From the NCBI RefSeq assembly GCF_900105515.1, contig NZ_FNSY01000002.1:1-64000 (forward strand): a stretch of DNA of 64,000 nt. The letters run 5' to 3'. The translations under genes were made by a program, and so were the position numbers. The notes beneath the pieces are model-generated. The model was not told the DNA's origin and did not search any database. It was given only the letters and a program-made list of their open reading frames with translations. Position 1 is the first letter of the stretch, and each line of letters starts with the position of its first letter. Of this stretch, positions 33,065-42,288 are shown in pieces. Origin of the DNA: Streptomyces sp. 2131.1. Lineage in GTDB: Bacteria > Actinomycetota > Actinomycetes > Streptomycetales > Streptomycetaceae.

Positions 33065-34270
33065 ATGAGCGCGCAGCAGGAAAACCGTACGGCGGCCACG
33101 CACCGAGTGGTGATTCTTGGGGCCGGATACGCGGGCATGGCGGCCGCCATTCAGCTGGCGGCCCGGACCAGGAAGCAGCGCGACACGGTGCAGGTGACCG
33201 TGGTGAACGCGCAGGAACGGTTCACCGAGCGGATGCGGCTCCACATGACGGCCACCGGCCGCACGCTCGCCGCGATGAGCGTCCCGGAGATGCTGGAGGG
33301 GACGGGCGCGCGGTTCGTGCAGGGCTGGGTGACGGCGGTGGACGCCGCGGCCAGGACCGTACGCGTCGACGACGACCGCGTCCTTCCCTACGACACGCTG
33401 GTGTACGCACTGGGCGGGGTCTCCGACACCTCGGGGGTCCCGGGCGCCGACGACTACGCGTACACCCTGAGCGGCGTCGAGGACGCGGATTTGCTCGCCG
33501 GCCGGCTGGAAACTCTCAGCGGCGGGAACGGCAGCGGCACGGTGGTCGTCGTCGGCAACGGGCTGACCGGCATCGAGTCGGCCGCGGAGATCGCCGAGCG
33601 GTATCCACACCTCGACGTGGTGCTGCTGGGCGGCAAGGAGCCCGGCGCGACCATGAACGGCAAGGCCGCGGCCCATGTGCGCGCCGCCCTCGACCGGCTC
33701 GGTGTCCGGGTGCGCAGCGGTGTCGAGGTGGTCAAGGTGCTCGCCGGTTCGGTGGAACTGGCCGGCGGCGAGAGCATCGCGGCCGACGCGGTCCTGTGGA
33801 CGGGCGGCACCAGGGTGGCTCCGCTCGCCGCCGCGGCGGGGCTCGAGGTGGACGGGCGCGGACGCGTCGTCACCGACCGCGCGCTGCGTTCCGTTTCGCA
33901 CCCGGAGGTGTACGCGATCGGGGACGCGGCCGCGATCAGCCAGGGATACGGGGTCATGCACGGCACCTGCCAGGGCGGCATGCCGACCGGAGTGCACGCC
34001 GCGCTGTCGATCGTCCGGGTCCTCGGGGGCAAGGAGCCCAAGCCCTTCCGGTTCGGCTATTACCACACACCGGTGAGCCTGGGGCGCGGTGACGCGGTCG
34101 TGCAGTTCACCCGGCCCGACGACAGCCCGCGACGGATATGCCTGGTGGGGAAGGCGGCCGTCCGGTACAAGGAGACCGTGACGGCTTCGCCCTGGCCGAC
34201 GTACGGCCGGATGAAGAAAATGCCCGCTTCGGGCGCGTTCTGGCCCCGGGGCGGCCGCTTCACCCGCTAG
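33065..34270 (+). CDS. NDH-2-like FAD/NAD(P) oxidoreductase
   Basis: A 401-residue flavoprotein of the type II NADH dehydrogenase/AIF family. The first dinucleotide motif is VVILGAGYAGMAAAIQLAAR, the second VVVVGNGLTGIESAAEIAER, and the C-terminal FAD motif is EVYAIGDAAAIS. It has no membrane segment. It lies just upstream of an ECF41-type sigma factor; such sigma genes are usually paired with a carboxymuconolactone decarboxylase, oxidoreductase or epimerase gene, which fits. The ATG at 33065 has GGAAGGA upstream. Confidence 0.88.
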   Translation: MSAQQENRTAATHRVVILGAGYAGMAAAIQLAARTRKQRDTVQVTVVNAQERFTERMRLHMTATGRTLAAMSVPEMLEGTGARFVQGWVTAVDAAARTVRVDDDRVLPYDTLVYALGGVSDTSGVPGADDYAYTLSGVEDADLLAGRLETLSGGNGSGTVVVVGNGLTGIESAAEIAERYPHLDVVLLGGKEPGATMNGKAAAHVRAALDRLGVRVRSGVEVVKVLAGSVELAGGESIAADAVLWTGGTRVAPLAAAAGLEVDGRGRVVTDRALRSVSHPEVYAIGDAAAISQGYGVMHGTCQGGMPTGVHAALSIVRVLGGKEPKPFRFGYYHTPVSLGRGDAVVQFTRPDDSPRRICLVGKAAVRYKETVTASPWPTYGRMKKMPASGAFWPRGGRFTR

Positions 34271-34300
34271 GACCCGTATCCGATGTCACTGAGGGGCACC

Positions 34301-35263
34301 ATGAACGACCCGACCGCCGATCCCGGCCGTCTCGCCCACCCCGACCAGCAGGTCTTCCTGGAGTACCGGCGGCTGCTGTTCTCCGTCGCGTACCGCATCC
34401 TCGGCAGCGCGGCCGACGCCGAGGACGCGGTCCAGGACGCCTGGCTGAAGTGGTCCGCCGCGGACCGTTCGAAGGTGGCCGATCCCAAGGCGTACCTGAC
34501 CCGGATCGTGTCGAACCTGGCGCTGGAGCGGCTGCGGTCCGCCCGCTGCAAGCGGGAGACGTACGTGGGGCCGTGGCTGCCGGAGCCCGTCCTGACCGGC
34601 ACCGGGGCCCCCGAGGCCGTCGTCCCGGACGCCGAATCGGCGGCTCTGGGCGCCGAGTCGGTGTCGATGGCCATGCTGGTGGTCCTCGAAACGCTCAGCC
34701 CGCTGGAGCGCGCGGTGTTCGTGCTGAAGGAGGTGTTCGCCTTCAGCCATGCGGAGATCGCCGAGGCGGTGGAGCGTTCCGAGGCGGCGGTACGGCAGGC
34801 CGCGCACCGCGCCCGTGAGCACGTACAGGCCCGCCGGCCGCGCTTCGAGGCCGGCCGGTCGGCGCAACGCGAGGCGACGGAACGATTCTTCGCCGCCGCG
34901 ACCGGCGGTGACGTCAACGCGCTCCTCGAACTGCTCTCCCCGGACGTCACCCTGTGGACCGACGGCGGCGGCAAGGTCCGCCAGGCCCTGCGCCCGGTGA
35001 TGGGCGCGGCGACGGTGGCCGCCTGGTTCTCGGCCATCGGCACGGTCGCCTACCAGGGCGTCGAGCCGGCCGACATGAGGGCCGAACTCGTCGAGATCAA
35101 CGGCGGTCCGGGCATGGTGTTCAGCGGGCCGGACCGCGTGATCGCCACCGTGACGTTCGACTTCGACGCGGACGGACGCATCTCCGCGATCCACAACGTG
35201 GCCAACCCGGACAAGCTGCGGGCGGTCGCGGCGGGGGTTCCGTACGACCTCGGGGCGCGGTAG
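34301..35263 (+). CDS. ECF41-type RNA polymerase sigma factor (SigJ family)
   Basis: A 320-residue sigma factor. Region 2 begins FLEYRRLLFSVAYRILGSAA with DAEDAVQDAWLKW; region 4 reads LSPLERAVFVLKEVFAFSHA. The SnoaL-like C-terminal extension carries both signatures of the ECF41 group: WTDGGGKV and VANPDKL, which modulate activity in place of an anti-sigma factor. GAGGGG precedes the ATG at 34301. It is paired with the oxidoreductase gene upstream (31-bp gap). Confidence 0.92.
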   Translation: MNDPTADPGRLAHPDQQVFLEYRRLLFSVAYRILGSAADAEDAVQDAWLKWSAADRSKVADPKAYLTRIVSNLALERLRSARCKRETYVGPWLPEPVLTGTGAPEAVVPDAESAALGAESVSMAMLVVLETLSPLERAVFVLKEVFAFSHAEIAEAVERSEAAVRQAAHRAREHVQARRPRFEAGRSAQREATERFFAAATGGDVNALLELLSPDVTLWTDGGGKVRQALRPVMGAATVAAWFSAIGTVAYQGVEPADMRAELVEINGGPGMVFSGPDRVIATVTFDFDADGRISAIHNVANPDKLRAVAAGVPYDLGAR

Positions 35264-35299
35264 CCCGTACGGATGGTGCGCGGGTCGTCGCACACGACA

Positions 35300-35331
35300 G
35301 CAGCCCGCCCGGGCAGGACCGGACGGGCTGC
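35300..35331. terminator. hairpin after sigma factor gene
   Basis: GCAGCCCG (35300-35307) pairs with CGGGCTGC (35324-35331), 37 bp past the sigma factor stop. It separates this pair from the NRPS-like gene. Confidence 0.55.
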
Positions 35332-35467
35332 GGAGGGGGAGCCTCCGGTCGATATCGACCCGTGTGTCGCATCAACGACGTTGCCGTACGCGGCCCGAGC
35401 ATCGCTCCAGAACCGCTGGAGCTGTCACCGGCGGACGCCTCCCGGCCACGATCCCGTACCACGTTCT

Positions 35468-35592
35468 GGCAACGGCCGAGATCGTCCACGGCCCCGGCCG
35501 GCCCGCCCCGACCTGCGGCTAAGGCAGGGCTCCAGCCGGTCCGGAGAGACCTTCGAGCTCCTTCTGCCAACGTCCTGGCAATGTCTTGCCAA
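35468..35592. promoter_or_regulatory. TGGCAA/TTGCCAA cluster upstream of NRPS-like gene
   Basis: GGCAACGGCCG (35468-35478), TGCCAA (35565-35570), TGGCAA (35576-35581) and TTGCCAA (35586-35592) lie within 160 bp of the NRPS-like start. GGCAACGGCCG is also found at 31837-31847 in the peptide/aminotransferase promoter. The rest of the 361-bp gap after the sigma gene shows no gene. Confidence 0.7.
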
Positions 35593-35624
35593 GGCTGAAG
35601 CCGCCGTCGAAGGAGCTCGCCACG

Positions 35625-38600
35625 ATGTCCATTTCCGGTCTCATCGAGCAGCAGGTCCTCGCACGCCCCGACACCGTCGCCGTCCACGCTCCCGGACATC
35701 CCGGCGACGAGGTCTCCCTGACCTACCGTGAGCTGGGCCGAGCCGCCGACCGGCTGGCGCGGGTCCTGGCGGCCCGGGGCATCGGCCGGGGCGACCTGGT
35801 GGCGACGAGTCTGCGTCCCGGACCCCGGTGGGTGACGGCTCTGCTCGCGGTGCTGCGGACCGGCGCCGCGTACGTGGCGCTCGACCCGGCCGATCCCCTC
35901 GCGCACCGCCGGTTCGTCGTGGGCGACAGCGGGGCCCGCACGGTCCTGGCGGAGACGGCGGATGCCCTCGACTACGCGGGGCTGGGGGCGGCTGTCGTCA
36001 GCCCGCAGGCGGAGGGGCCGGCCGGTGGACCGCACCGGGCGGTCGACGTTTCCGGTGACGACCCCGCGTACGTCTGCTACACCGCCCGTTCCGGCGGCGG
36101 CTCGCCCGTCGGCGCCGTCGTCCCGCACCGGGCCCTCGGCGAACTGCTGCGGCCGGCGGCGGCGTTCCGGCCCGGCCCGGACGATGTCGTCGCGCAGGCC
36201 GCTAGTCCGGCGTCGGCCGCGAGCGCGTTCGAGATCTGGACGACGCTGGCCGCCGGGGCCCGGCTGACCGTCCTCTCCTTCGACACCTTCGCCGGTCCGG
36301 AACGGCTGCGGCGCGCCCTCGTCGACCACGGGGTGACCGTCGCCCTGCTGCCTGCCGCGCGGTTCCACCGGATCGTCCGCGACCGGCCCGACGCGTTCGG
36401 CTCGCTGCGCGCGCTGCTCGTCGGCGGCGGGGTCTGCGACCCGCACCAGGTGCGGCGGGTCCTGCGGGCCGGGGCGCCCCGGCGGCTGCTCCAGGTGTAC
36501 GGGGCCGCGGAGACGGGTGCGTTCGCCCTGTGCCACGAGATCGGCGGCGAGGCGGCGGACGCGGTCCCCCTCGGGCGGCCCGTCGGGGCCACCGCCGCCG
36601 TGGTCGTCGGCGCCCACGGCCTGCCCGCCGAGCCCGGCACCGTCGGGGAGCTGCTGCTGGGCGGGCCCGCCCTCGCCGACGGGTACCTCGGCCGCCCGGA
36701 GCTCACCGCCCGGCGCTTCGTCGAGGACCGGTTCACCGGGGTCGGCGGACGGCTGTGGCGCACCGGGGACCGGGTGCTGCTGCGGACGGACGGCGCACTG
36801 GAGTTCGCGGGCCGGGTGGACGGCCACGTCACCGTGCACGGCCTGCGCGCCGAGCTCCACACGATCGAGTCGGCGCTCACCGCGCATCCCGCCGTCGCGG
36901 AGGCGGTGGTGACGGTGCATACGGACGCGGAGGGCGAACAGCGGTTGGTGGGGCATGTGGTGGCGGAGGACGCCACCGTCTCTTCCCGCGCCGTCCGCCT
37001 CGAAACCGCTCTGCGCGCCCATCTGCACCGGCACCTGCCCGACGGGCTCGTGCCCTCTTCCCTCGTTTCGCACCACGTACTCCCCCTCGACGCCGAGGGC
37101 CGCATCGACCGGGCCGCCCTGCCCGCCCCCGGTCCGGTCGCGGACGTGGTGGCCGGGTCGCCGCCGGGCACGCCGGTGCAGGAGATCGTGCGGGACCTGT
37201 TCGCCGAGGTGCTGGGGCTGCCGCGCCGGCTGATCGACGCCGACTGCGACTTCTTCCGCGTCGGCGGCCACTCCCTGGCGGCGGTCCGGCTGCTCGACCG
37301 GGTGCGCGAGACGCTGGGCACCGGGCCGGTCGGCCCCGACGCGCTGCACGCCGCCCCGACCCCGGCGGCCCTGGCCGCGCTGCTGGGCGAGGGGCCGGCC
37401 GCCGCGATCGGGCCGGGGGCGTCCGGTTCGGCCGGTACGGACAGCGTCGTGCTGGCGTTCCGGCTGCGCGGGCCCCTGGACGTACGGGTGCTGGACGAGG
37501 CGCTCGCCGTGCTGGGGCGGCGGCACGGGGTGCTGCGCAACTCCCGGATAGGGACCGCCGGGACGCGGCTGCGGTCCGCGGCTCCGGACGACCACCTGCT
37601 GGAACTCTCGCTGCCCGCCGACGGCGTGGACCTCTGGTCGCAGCTGCCGCTCGCCGCCGATCTGGCCCGGGTCCACCGGGAGCTGGCCACCGGAGGCAGC
37701 CCGTCCCCGGTGCGGGAACTCGTACGGTACGCACCCCGTTCTCCGTATGGCGACCGGGCACCGACCCCGCTGCCGGGCGGCGGGCCGCAGGTCTTCGACA
37801 CGGCCCCCGGGCGGCTGCACGCGGACCTGGACGAGGCACTGCACGCGCGGCTCACCCGGTTCGCGGCAGCGCACGGGGCGACGGTCTTCATGGTGGTGCA
37901 CGCGGCGCTCACCGCCGTACTGCGTCAGCTGGGCGCGGACGGGGAGATCACCGTCGCGGCGCCGGTCCCGGCCCGGGACAACGCGACCCTGCGCGGAGCC
38001 GTGGGCGCGTACGGGCGGGTGCTCGCGCTGTCCGTGGACGCGTCGGACGACCCGGCGTTCAGCGAACTGGTCCGCCGGGCGCGGGAGCGGGACCTGGCCG
38101 CGTACCGCAGCGGCGACGCGCCGCTCGCCGGTGCCGGGGGCGTCGCGCTGACGGTGCTCCAGGAGACGGCAGCGGCGCAGTTCGCGGCCGGGGCGCTCAC
38201 GGTGCAGCCGGAGCGCGCCGGGCTGCCGCTTCCCGCCACGGACGTGGGCTTCACGCTGACGGAGCGGCAGAGCCCGGCGGGCGCGCCGACGGGCATCGCG
38301 CTGACGACCACGTACCGGCGCGAGACGGTCGGCGAGACCGTCGCCGCCACGCTGACCGGCCGGCTGACCTCCCTGCTCGCGGCGGCCCTGGACCACCCGG
38401 AGCTGCCCCTGAGCACGCTGCTGCTTCCGGCCCGGCGGCCCGCGGTCAGCAGCGGGGTGTGGGAGGGCGGGCGCCGGCACGTGCTGCCCGTCACGACGGT
38501 CGCCGACCTGTTCGCGGAGCGGGTGCGACGGGCGCCGGGGGCGGTGGCCCTGTCGGGTGCGATCGGCGTGGCCGAGGCGTCCGGCACGGGCGAGGCGGCG

Positions 38601-39767
38601 CGCGTATCCGTCATGGACTACGCCGAGCTGGACTCCCGTTCCGACCTGCTGGCACACGCACTCGTCACGCACGGCGCGGGGCCGGGCACCACGGTCGTGA
38701 CCGCGCTGTCGTCGCCGACCGGGTTCGCGGTGGCCGCCCTGGCCGTCGCGAAGACGGGAGCCGCGTGCGTACCCGTCGATCCGGCGCGGAAACTCCCCCT
38801 TTCGGTGCGACCGGTGGTGATGCTGCTCGACGAGACGGCGGACCTGCTGCTGGATCAGATGCCGGAGGCCGTACGGCTGGTGCGCGACGAGGCCGCCGGT
38901 CTGCTGCCCGCCGACGGGAAGTGGCCGCTGCGGGACTCGGACCGTACGCGCCCGCTGAACCCGGACGACCCGGTGCTGTGGGCGCTCGGCGCGCCCGGCA
39001 CCACGGTCGTCGGCGCAGGCCCCGTCGTCGCGGCGACGCTGGCCGAGCCGGTCGATGCCGCGTGGCTGGTACGCGGCTACCCGGATGCGGACGCGGCGAT
39101 CGGCCTGCTGGGCGCGCTGGTGCGGGGCGTCCGGGTGCACGTACCGGACCTGTCGCTGCGGCACGCCGTACCGCAGGAACTCCTGCGCTGGTTGCGCGAG
39201 CGGGACGCCCGGACGCTGCTGGGCGGCAGCGACGAGGTGCTGGTCGCCCTGGTCGCGCTCGCCCGGGAGGAGGGCATGTCCCTGCTCACCAGCGGCGGCT
39301 GGGCCGAGGGCCACCTGGTCGTCGAGCACCGCGGTACGGGGACGGCCCGGCCCGCCCCCGGCTACCGGGCGTACGTCCTGGACGCCGGACTGCGCCCCGC
39401 GGCTCCCGGCGCGATCGGCGCGCTGTACGTGGCGGGGGCGGGCGTCGCCCTCGGCTACGCCGACGCCCCGGCCGCCACGGGCGAGCGCTTCCTGCCCGAC
39501 CCCTTCGGCGGCCCGGACGCCACCGCCCGCATGTGGCGCACGGGCCGGGCCGCCCGGCTGGACGCGGAGGGCAACCTCACCGTGCTCGAAGGGCCGGCCC
39601 CGGACGACCCGTTCGCCGACACCCCCTCGACCTTCGTGGTCGTCGACGACGGCGCGGGCCGCCGCGCCCTGTGGCCGGCCGCGGCTGCGGTCCCCACGGG
39701 CTGGTCGGAGATCCACGCGGAGAGCGGATACGAACTGTGCCTGGATCACCTGGACGAGCTGCCGTGA
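35625..39767 (+). CDS. degenerate NRPS-like protein, A-PCP-C-A-MbtH
   Basis: A 1380-residue uninterrupted frame. Residues 1-500: adenylation domain; the A3 loop is altered (CYTARSGGGSPVGAVVPHRA, no Lys), the substrate-carboxyl pocket Asp of FDASVFEIW is replaced (SAASAFEIW), and A10 reads LDAEGRIDRAAL with Arg for Lys, while WRTGDRV and GRVDG persist. About 515-590: PCP with intact Ser (FFRVGGHSLAAVRLL). About 606-935: condensation-like domain lacking the HHxxxDG motif. About 955-1320: second adenylation-like relic without A3, A5 or A8. About 1335-1380: MbtH-like tail (ALWPAAAAVPTGW, then CLDHLDELP). AAGGAG precedes the ATG. It may be a carrier platform rather than a working synthetase. Confidence 0.85.
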   Translation: MSISGLIEQQVLARPDTVAVHAPGHPGDEVSLTYRELGRAADRLARVLAARGIGRGDLVATSLRPGPRWVTALLAVLRTGAAYVALDPADPLAHRRFVVGDSGARTVLAETADALDYAGLGAAVVSPQAEGPAGGPHRAVDVSGDDPAYVCYTARSGGGSPVGAVVPHRALGELLRPAAAFRPGPDDVVAQAASPASAASAFEIWTTLAAGARLTVLSFDTFAGPERLRRALVDHGVTVALLPAARFHRIVRDRPDAFGSLRALLVGGGVCDPHQVRRVLRAGAPRRLLQVYGAAETGAFALCHEIGGEAADAVPLGRPVGATAAVVVGAHGLPAEPGTVGELLLGGPALADGYLGRPELTARRFVEDRFTGVGGRLWRTGDRVLLRTDGALEFAGRVDGHVTVHGLRAELHTIESALTAHPAVAEAVVTVHTDAEGEQRLVGHVVAEDATVSSRAVRLETALRAHLHRHLPDGLVPSSLVSHHVLPLDAEGRIDRAALPAPGPVADVVAGSPPGTPVQEIVRDLFAEVLGLPRRLIDADCDFFRVGGHSLAAVRLLDRVRETLGTGPVGPDALHAAPTPAALAALLGEGPAAAIGPGASGSAGTDSVVLAFRLRGPLDVRVLDEALAVLGRRHGVLRNSRIGTAGTRLRSAAPDDHLLELSLPADGVDLWSQLPLAADLARVHRELATGGSPSPVRELVRYAPRSPYGDRAPTPLPGGGPQVFDTAPGRLHADLDEALHARLTRFAAAHGATVFMVVHAALTAVLRQLGADGEITVAAPVPARDNATLRGAVGAYGRVLALSVDASDDPAFSELVRRARERDLAAYRSGDAPLAGAGGVALTVLQETAAAQFAAGALTVQPERAGLPLPATDVGFTLTERQSPAGAPTGIALTTTYRRETVGETVAATLTGRLTSLLAAALDHPELPLSTLLLPARRPAVSSGVWEGGRRHVLPVTTVADLFAERVRRAPGAVALSGAIGVAEASGTGEAARVSVMDYAELDSRSDLLAHALVTHGAGPGTTVVTALSSPTGFAVAALAVAKTGAACVPVDPARKLPLSVRPVVMLLDETADLLLDQMPEAVRLVRDEAAGLLPADGKWPLRDSDRTRPLNPDDPVLWALGAPGTTVVGAGPVVAATLAEPVDAAWLVRGYPDADAAIGLLGALVRGVRVHVPDLSLRHAVPQELLRWLRERDARTLLGGSDEVLVALVALAREEGMSLLTSGGWAEGHLVVEHRGTGTARPAPGYRAYVLDAGLRPAAPGAIGALYVAGAGVALGYADAPAATGERFLPDPFGGPDATARMWRTGRAARLDAEGNLTVLEGPAPDDPFADTPSTFVVVDDGAGRRALWPAAAAVPTGWSEIHAESGYELCLDHLDELP

Positions 39768-40020
39768 GGGAGCGGGAGCGCCCCGGTCCGCAAGCCGCGC
39801 GACCGCCGCCCTCAACTCCGCGCGGTGTGCACCGGCTTGGCATCCGCCGATCGGGTCGAAAACGGGTGGTGGGGAGCCGCCTTCCGCGCCCGGCGGGGGC
39901 ATGGCCACAAGATCGTTTACGGGTCGGCCTCCGGCCCGGCGGAGCGCGATCGGTATGTCGTGGCGTGTCCGTCACCCGACACGGCCGGGCCATGGGCCGG
40001 GCTCGTACGAAGGAGATTTT

Positions 40021-40374
40021 GTGATCGCACAGGGCAAGCGGCTCCTCGGCTCCCTGGCCATGGCGTTCGCCGCCGCGGCCTCCCTCACCGTGGCCGTACC
40101 CGCCGGATCCGCCTACGCCATCGACCACGTGGAGTGCGTCGGCGGCGCGGACTTCCTGAAGATCTACTCCCACCTCGACGGCCGGAACAGCGTCGACTGC
40201 TACGCCAACGCGGGCAGGACCGACTTCGGCGGCTGGTGGGCCGACCGGATCGTCACGGGCAACAACGACCTGATCTACTACGACGTCAACGGCGACTCGG
40301 TGCGGATCAACCGCTGGACGGACATCACGTTCCCGAACAACCCGCCCCGGATCAAGAGCATCCAGATCCTCTGA
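40021..40374 (+). CDS. secreted beta/gamma-crystallin-like protein
   Basis: A 117-residue exported protein. The signal peptide (GKRLLGSLAMAFAAAASLTV, cleaved near AYA) leads to a mature domain with two cysteines (HVECVGG, SVDCYANAG) and the crystallin/SMPI-type pattern WWADRIVTGNNDLIYYDVNG and TFPNNPPRIKSIQI. GAAGGAG sits before the GTG at 40021. The 250 bases between it and the NRPS-like gene hold no gene I can support. Confidence 0.75.
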   Translation: MIAQGKRLLGSLAMAFAAAASLTVAVPAGSAYAIDHVECVGGADFLKIYSHLDGRNSVDCYANAGRTDFGGWWADRIVTGNNDLIYYDVNGDSVRINRWTDITFPNNPPRIKSIQIL

Positions 40375-40394
40375 GCGCCCGGTAGCGAACGGCC

Positions 40395-40424
40395 CGGCCC
40401 CGCCGTCGACGAACGGCGGGGCCG
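40395..40424. terminator. convergent hairpin terminator
   Basis: CGGCCCCGCCGT (40395-40406) pairs perfectly with 40413-40424 around a 6-nt loop, between convergent genes ending at 40374 (+) and 40431 (-). Confidence 0.8.
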
Positions 40425-40430
40425 GCGCCG

Positions 40431-40886
40431 TCACACCACGTCGAACTCGTTGCCCTCGGGGTCCATCATGGCGGCGGCGTAGAACCCCATGTCCGGCTCC
40501 TCCCGGATCCGCGCCACCGTGGCACCGGCCCCGACCAGCCGTCGCACCGTGGCGTCGACCCGCTCCTTGCGCACCTCCAGCGGGACGGCCCGGCCCCCGC
40601 CGACCTTGAGGTCGAAGTGCCACCGGTTCTTGGCGGCCTTCGCCTCCGGCACGCGCTGGAACCACACGCGCGGCCCGCGCCCCGTGGGATCGACGATCGA
40701 CTCCGGTATGTCACCGGCTCCCGGCGGCAGTTCCTCGGCGGGGACCCCCATGTCCTCCCAGTAGGCGCGCCATGTGGCGTGCCCGTCGGGCGCCGGCTCG
40801 GGCACGTACCCCAGGGCCTCGGCCCAGAAGGCCACCATCCGCCGCGGATCGGCACAGTCGATCGTCAGCTGCACTGTCAGCTCCAT
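40431..40886 (-). CDS. VOC family protein
   Basis: A 151-residue glyoxalase-like protein of the actinobacterial type: VQLTIDCADPRRMVAFWAEA, WFQRVPEAKAAKNRWHFDLK, and the C-terminal MMDPEGNEFDVV. It is typical of small-molecule-binding or resistance VOC proteins. It is divergent from the nucleotidyltransferase at 40954. Confidence 0.82.
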   Translation of the reverse strand: MELTVQLTIDCADPRRMVAFWAEALGYVPEPAPDGHATWRAYWEDMGVPAEELPPGAGDIPESIVDPTGRGPRVWFQRVPEAKAAKNRWHFDLKVGGGRAVPLEVRKERVDATVRRLVGAGATVARIREEPDMGFYAAAMMDPEGNEFDVV

Positions 40887-40953
40887 ACCCGGAGCATCGC
40901 AGGCGGGTCTGATTGCCGTGCGGGGGCCCCGGCCGCTTCGTAAGGTCGCCTGT

Positions 40954-41442
40954 GTGACGGGCGACGATGTGCTGGAGATCCTGGACGTACTGCGCAAGGC
41001 CGGGGCGGAGGTCTGGATCGGCGGCGGGTGGGGCATCGACGCGTTGGTGGGGCGGCAGACCCGGGAGCACGAGGACCTGGACCTGATGCACCGGCTGGAG
41101 CAGGAGCCGCTCGTCCTCGCCGCTCTTGCCGAAGCGGGGTTCGCCGAAACCCTGGACTGGCGGCCCGCGCGGTTCGTCGTCTCGGACGCCGGGGGACGGC
41201 AGATCGACCTGCACCCGCTCGTCTTCGGGCCCGGGGGCGGTGCGCTCCAGGAGTCGCTGGAGCCCGGGAAGCCGTTCGCGTACCCGGCGGAGTGCTTCGT
41301 GACCGGTACGGTCCTCGACCGCACCGTGCCGTGCCTCTCCGCCGAACAGCAGGTCTACTTCCACCAGGGTTACGAGCCCAGGGAACGGGATCTCCACGAC
41401 ATGGCCCTGCTGCGCGAGGCGTTCGGCATTCCTTCCCCCTGA
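40954..41442 (+). CDS. nucleotidyltransferase (aminoglycoside/lincosamide type)
   Basis: A 162-residue enzyme with the nucleotidyltransferase active-site pattern: VWIGGGWGIDALVGRQTREH followed by EDLDLM (GGWGxD..HxDLD), and a later metal-ligand in GGRQIDLHPLVF. This matches the ANT(2'')/Lnu-like group that adenylates aminoglycosides or lincosamides, but many Streptomyces homologues have no known substrate, so a resistance role is inference. The GTG at 40954 gives the normal length. Confidence 0.8.
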   Translation: MTGDDVLEILDVLRKAGAEVWIGGGWGIDALVGRQTREHEDLDLMHRLEQEPLVLAALAEAGFAETLDWRPARFVVSDAGGRQIDLHPLVFGPGGGALQESLEPGKPFAYPAECFVTGTVLDRTVPCLSAEQQVYFHQGYEPRERDLHDMALLREAFGIPSP

Positions 41443-41464
41443 TCCCGCCCCGGCCCGGACCGGC

Positions 41465-41983
41465 TTACGGGAAGTAGAGGGCGGCCTTCTCCAGCACGTG
41501 TTTCGTGAACATGCCGCCCCAGGCGGTCCCGCCCCGGTACATCGTGGTGCGTACGGCGCCGGGGGCGGTCTCGACCGTGACGGGCCGGCTGATCAGTGTC
41601 GTACCGAGCAGCCGGGCGTCCTGGGCGGCCCACCGGGCCGCCTCGGGCCTGACGCGGGGGCTCACGAGGGCGGGAAGCACGAACGCCGCGTTGCGGGCGC
41701 CGGGTATGCCCTTGCGCAGGCTCTTGGCGTAGCTCATCGCCCAGACGGTGAACTCCCCCAGCATGGCCACGTCGACCTCGGGGACGGCTGCCGCGAATAC
41801 GAACACCTCGGTCTTCGTCCCGAACCAGCGGACTTTGCGGTCGGCGCGGCAGCCGGTCACCACCCGGTAGTCGTTCCAGGGCGGCGAGCTCATGGTGCAG
41901 CCGTCGGCCGTCAGCCTTGCGTGGAGCGCCGTGAGGTAGGTGGCCGCCGCGTCGGCGGTCGGGCCGGGCCCGTTCGGGTTCAT
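41465..41983 (-). CDS. conserved hypothetical protein, 172 aa
   Basis: A 172-residue protein with no membrane segment: PPWNDYRVVTGCRADRKVRW, then FGTKTEVFVFAAAVPEVDVA and GNAAFVLPALVS-like strands. The composition suggests an alpha/beta fold. I do not recognise a catalytic motif. It converges on the nucleotidyltransferase with a 22-bp gap. Confidence 0.6.
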   Translation of the reverse strand: MNPNGPGPTADAAATYLTALHARLTADGCTMSSPPWNDYRVVTGCRADRKVRWFGTKTEVFVFAAAVPEVDVAMLGEFTVWAMSYAKSLRKGIPGARNAAFVLPALVSPRVRPEAARWAAQDARLLGTTLISRPVTVETAPGAVRTTMYRGGTAWGGMFTKHVLEKAALYFP

Positions 41984-42177
41984 GCGCGCATCCTCCAACT
42001 TCCCTGGTACGTAAGGGAAGAGGGCCACGAAAGTACTACGCCGGATGCGGTACGTGGCAGCAGAGGCGGGTGCGGAGGCGGCGGGGCGGGGTGCTCGGCC
42101 TGCCGCGTCTCAGGGCGCTTCCGGGGCCGCCCACCGGGATACGGGTGCAGCGCCGGGCCGGCACCGTACGGTCTCCG

Positions 42178-42288
42178 TCAGCACGCCGACAGGGCCGCCA
42201 TGATGGCGGTCGCCCGTCCCGGTTCGGAGGTCTTCGTGGCGGACGGGGCGGGGGTTTCGGGGGTGTCCGTGGCCGTGGTGTGCGTCAT
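42178..42288 (-). CDS. 36-residue peptide coupled to XRE-TPR regulator
   Basis: The frame reads MTHTTATDTPETPAPSATKT and ends GRATAIMAALSAC. Its ATG (42286-42288) overlaps the TGA of the XRE-TPR gene (42285-42287), an ATGA junction implying translational coupling. It has a Thr/Pro-rich N-terminus and a small hydrophobic C-terminus ending in Cys, with no signal peptide. The layout resembles Gram-positive regulator/peptide pairs (RRNPP type), but here that is inference. Confidence 0.55.
   Translation of the reverse strand: MTHTTATDTPETPAPSATKTSEPGRATAIMAALSAC

Noticed and set aside
35121..39908. A 1595-codon open frame on the minus strand opposite the NRPS-like gene
   Set aside because: It has no recognisable domain, is extremely arginine/glycine-rich, and mirrors the plus-strand gene; such long antisense frames are expected from GC-rich third positions.
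40954..41442. Firm assignment as an antibiotic-resistance gene
   Set aside because: The active-site motif is right, but many related Streptomyces proteins have no shown resistance activity; only the fold and reaction type are called.
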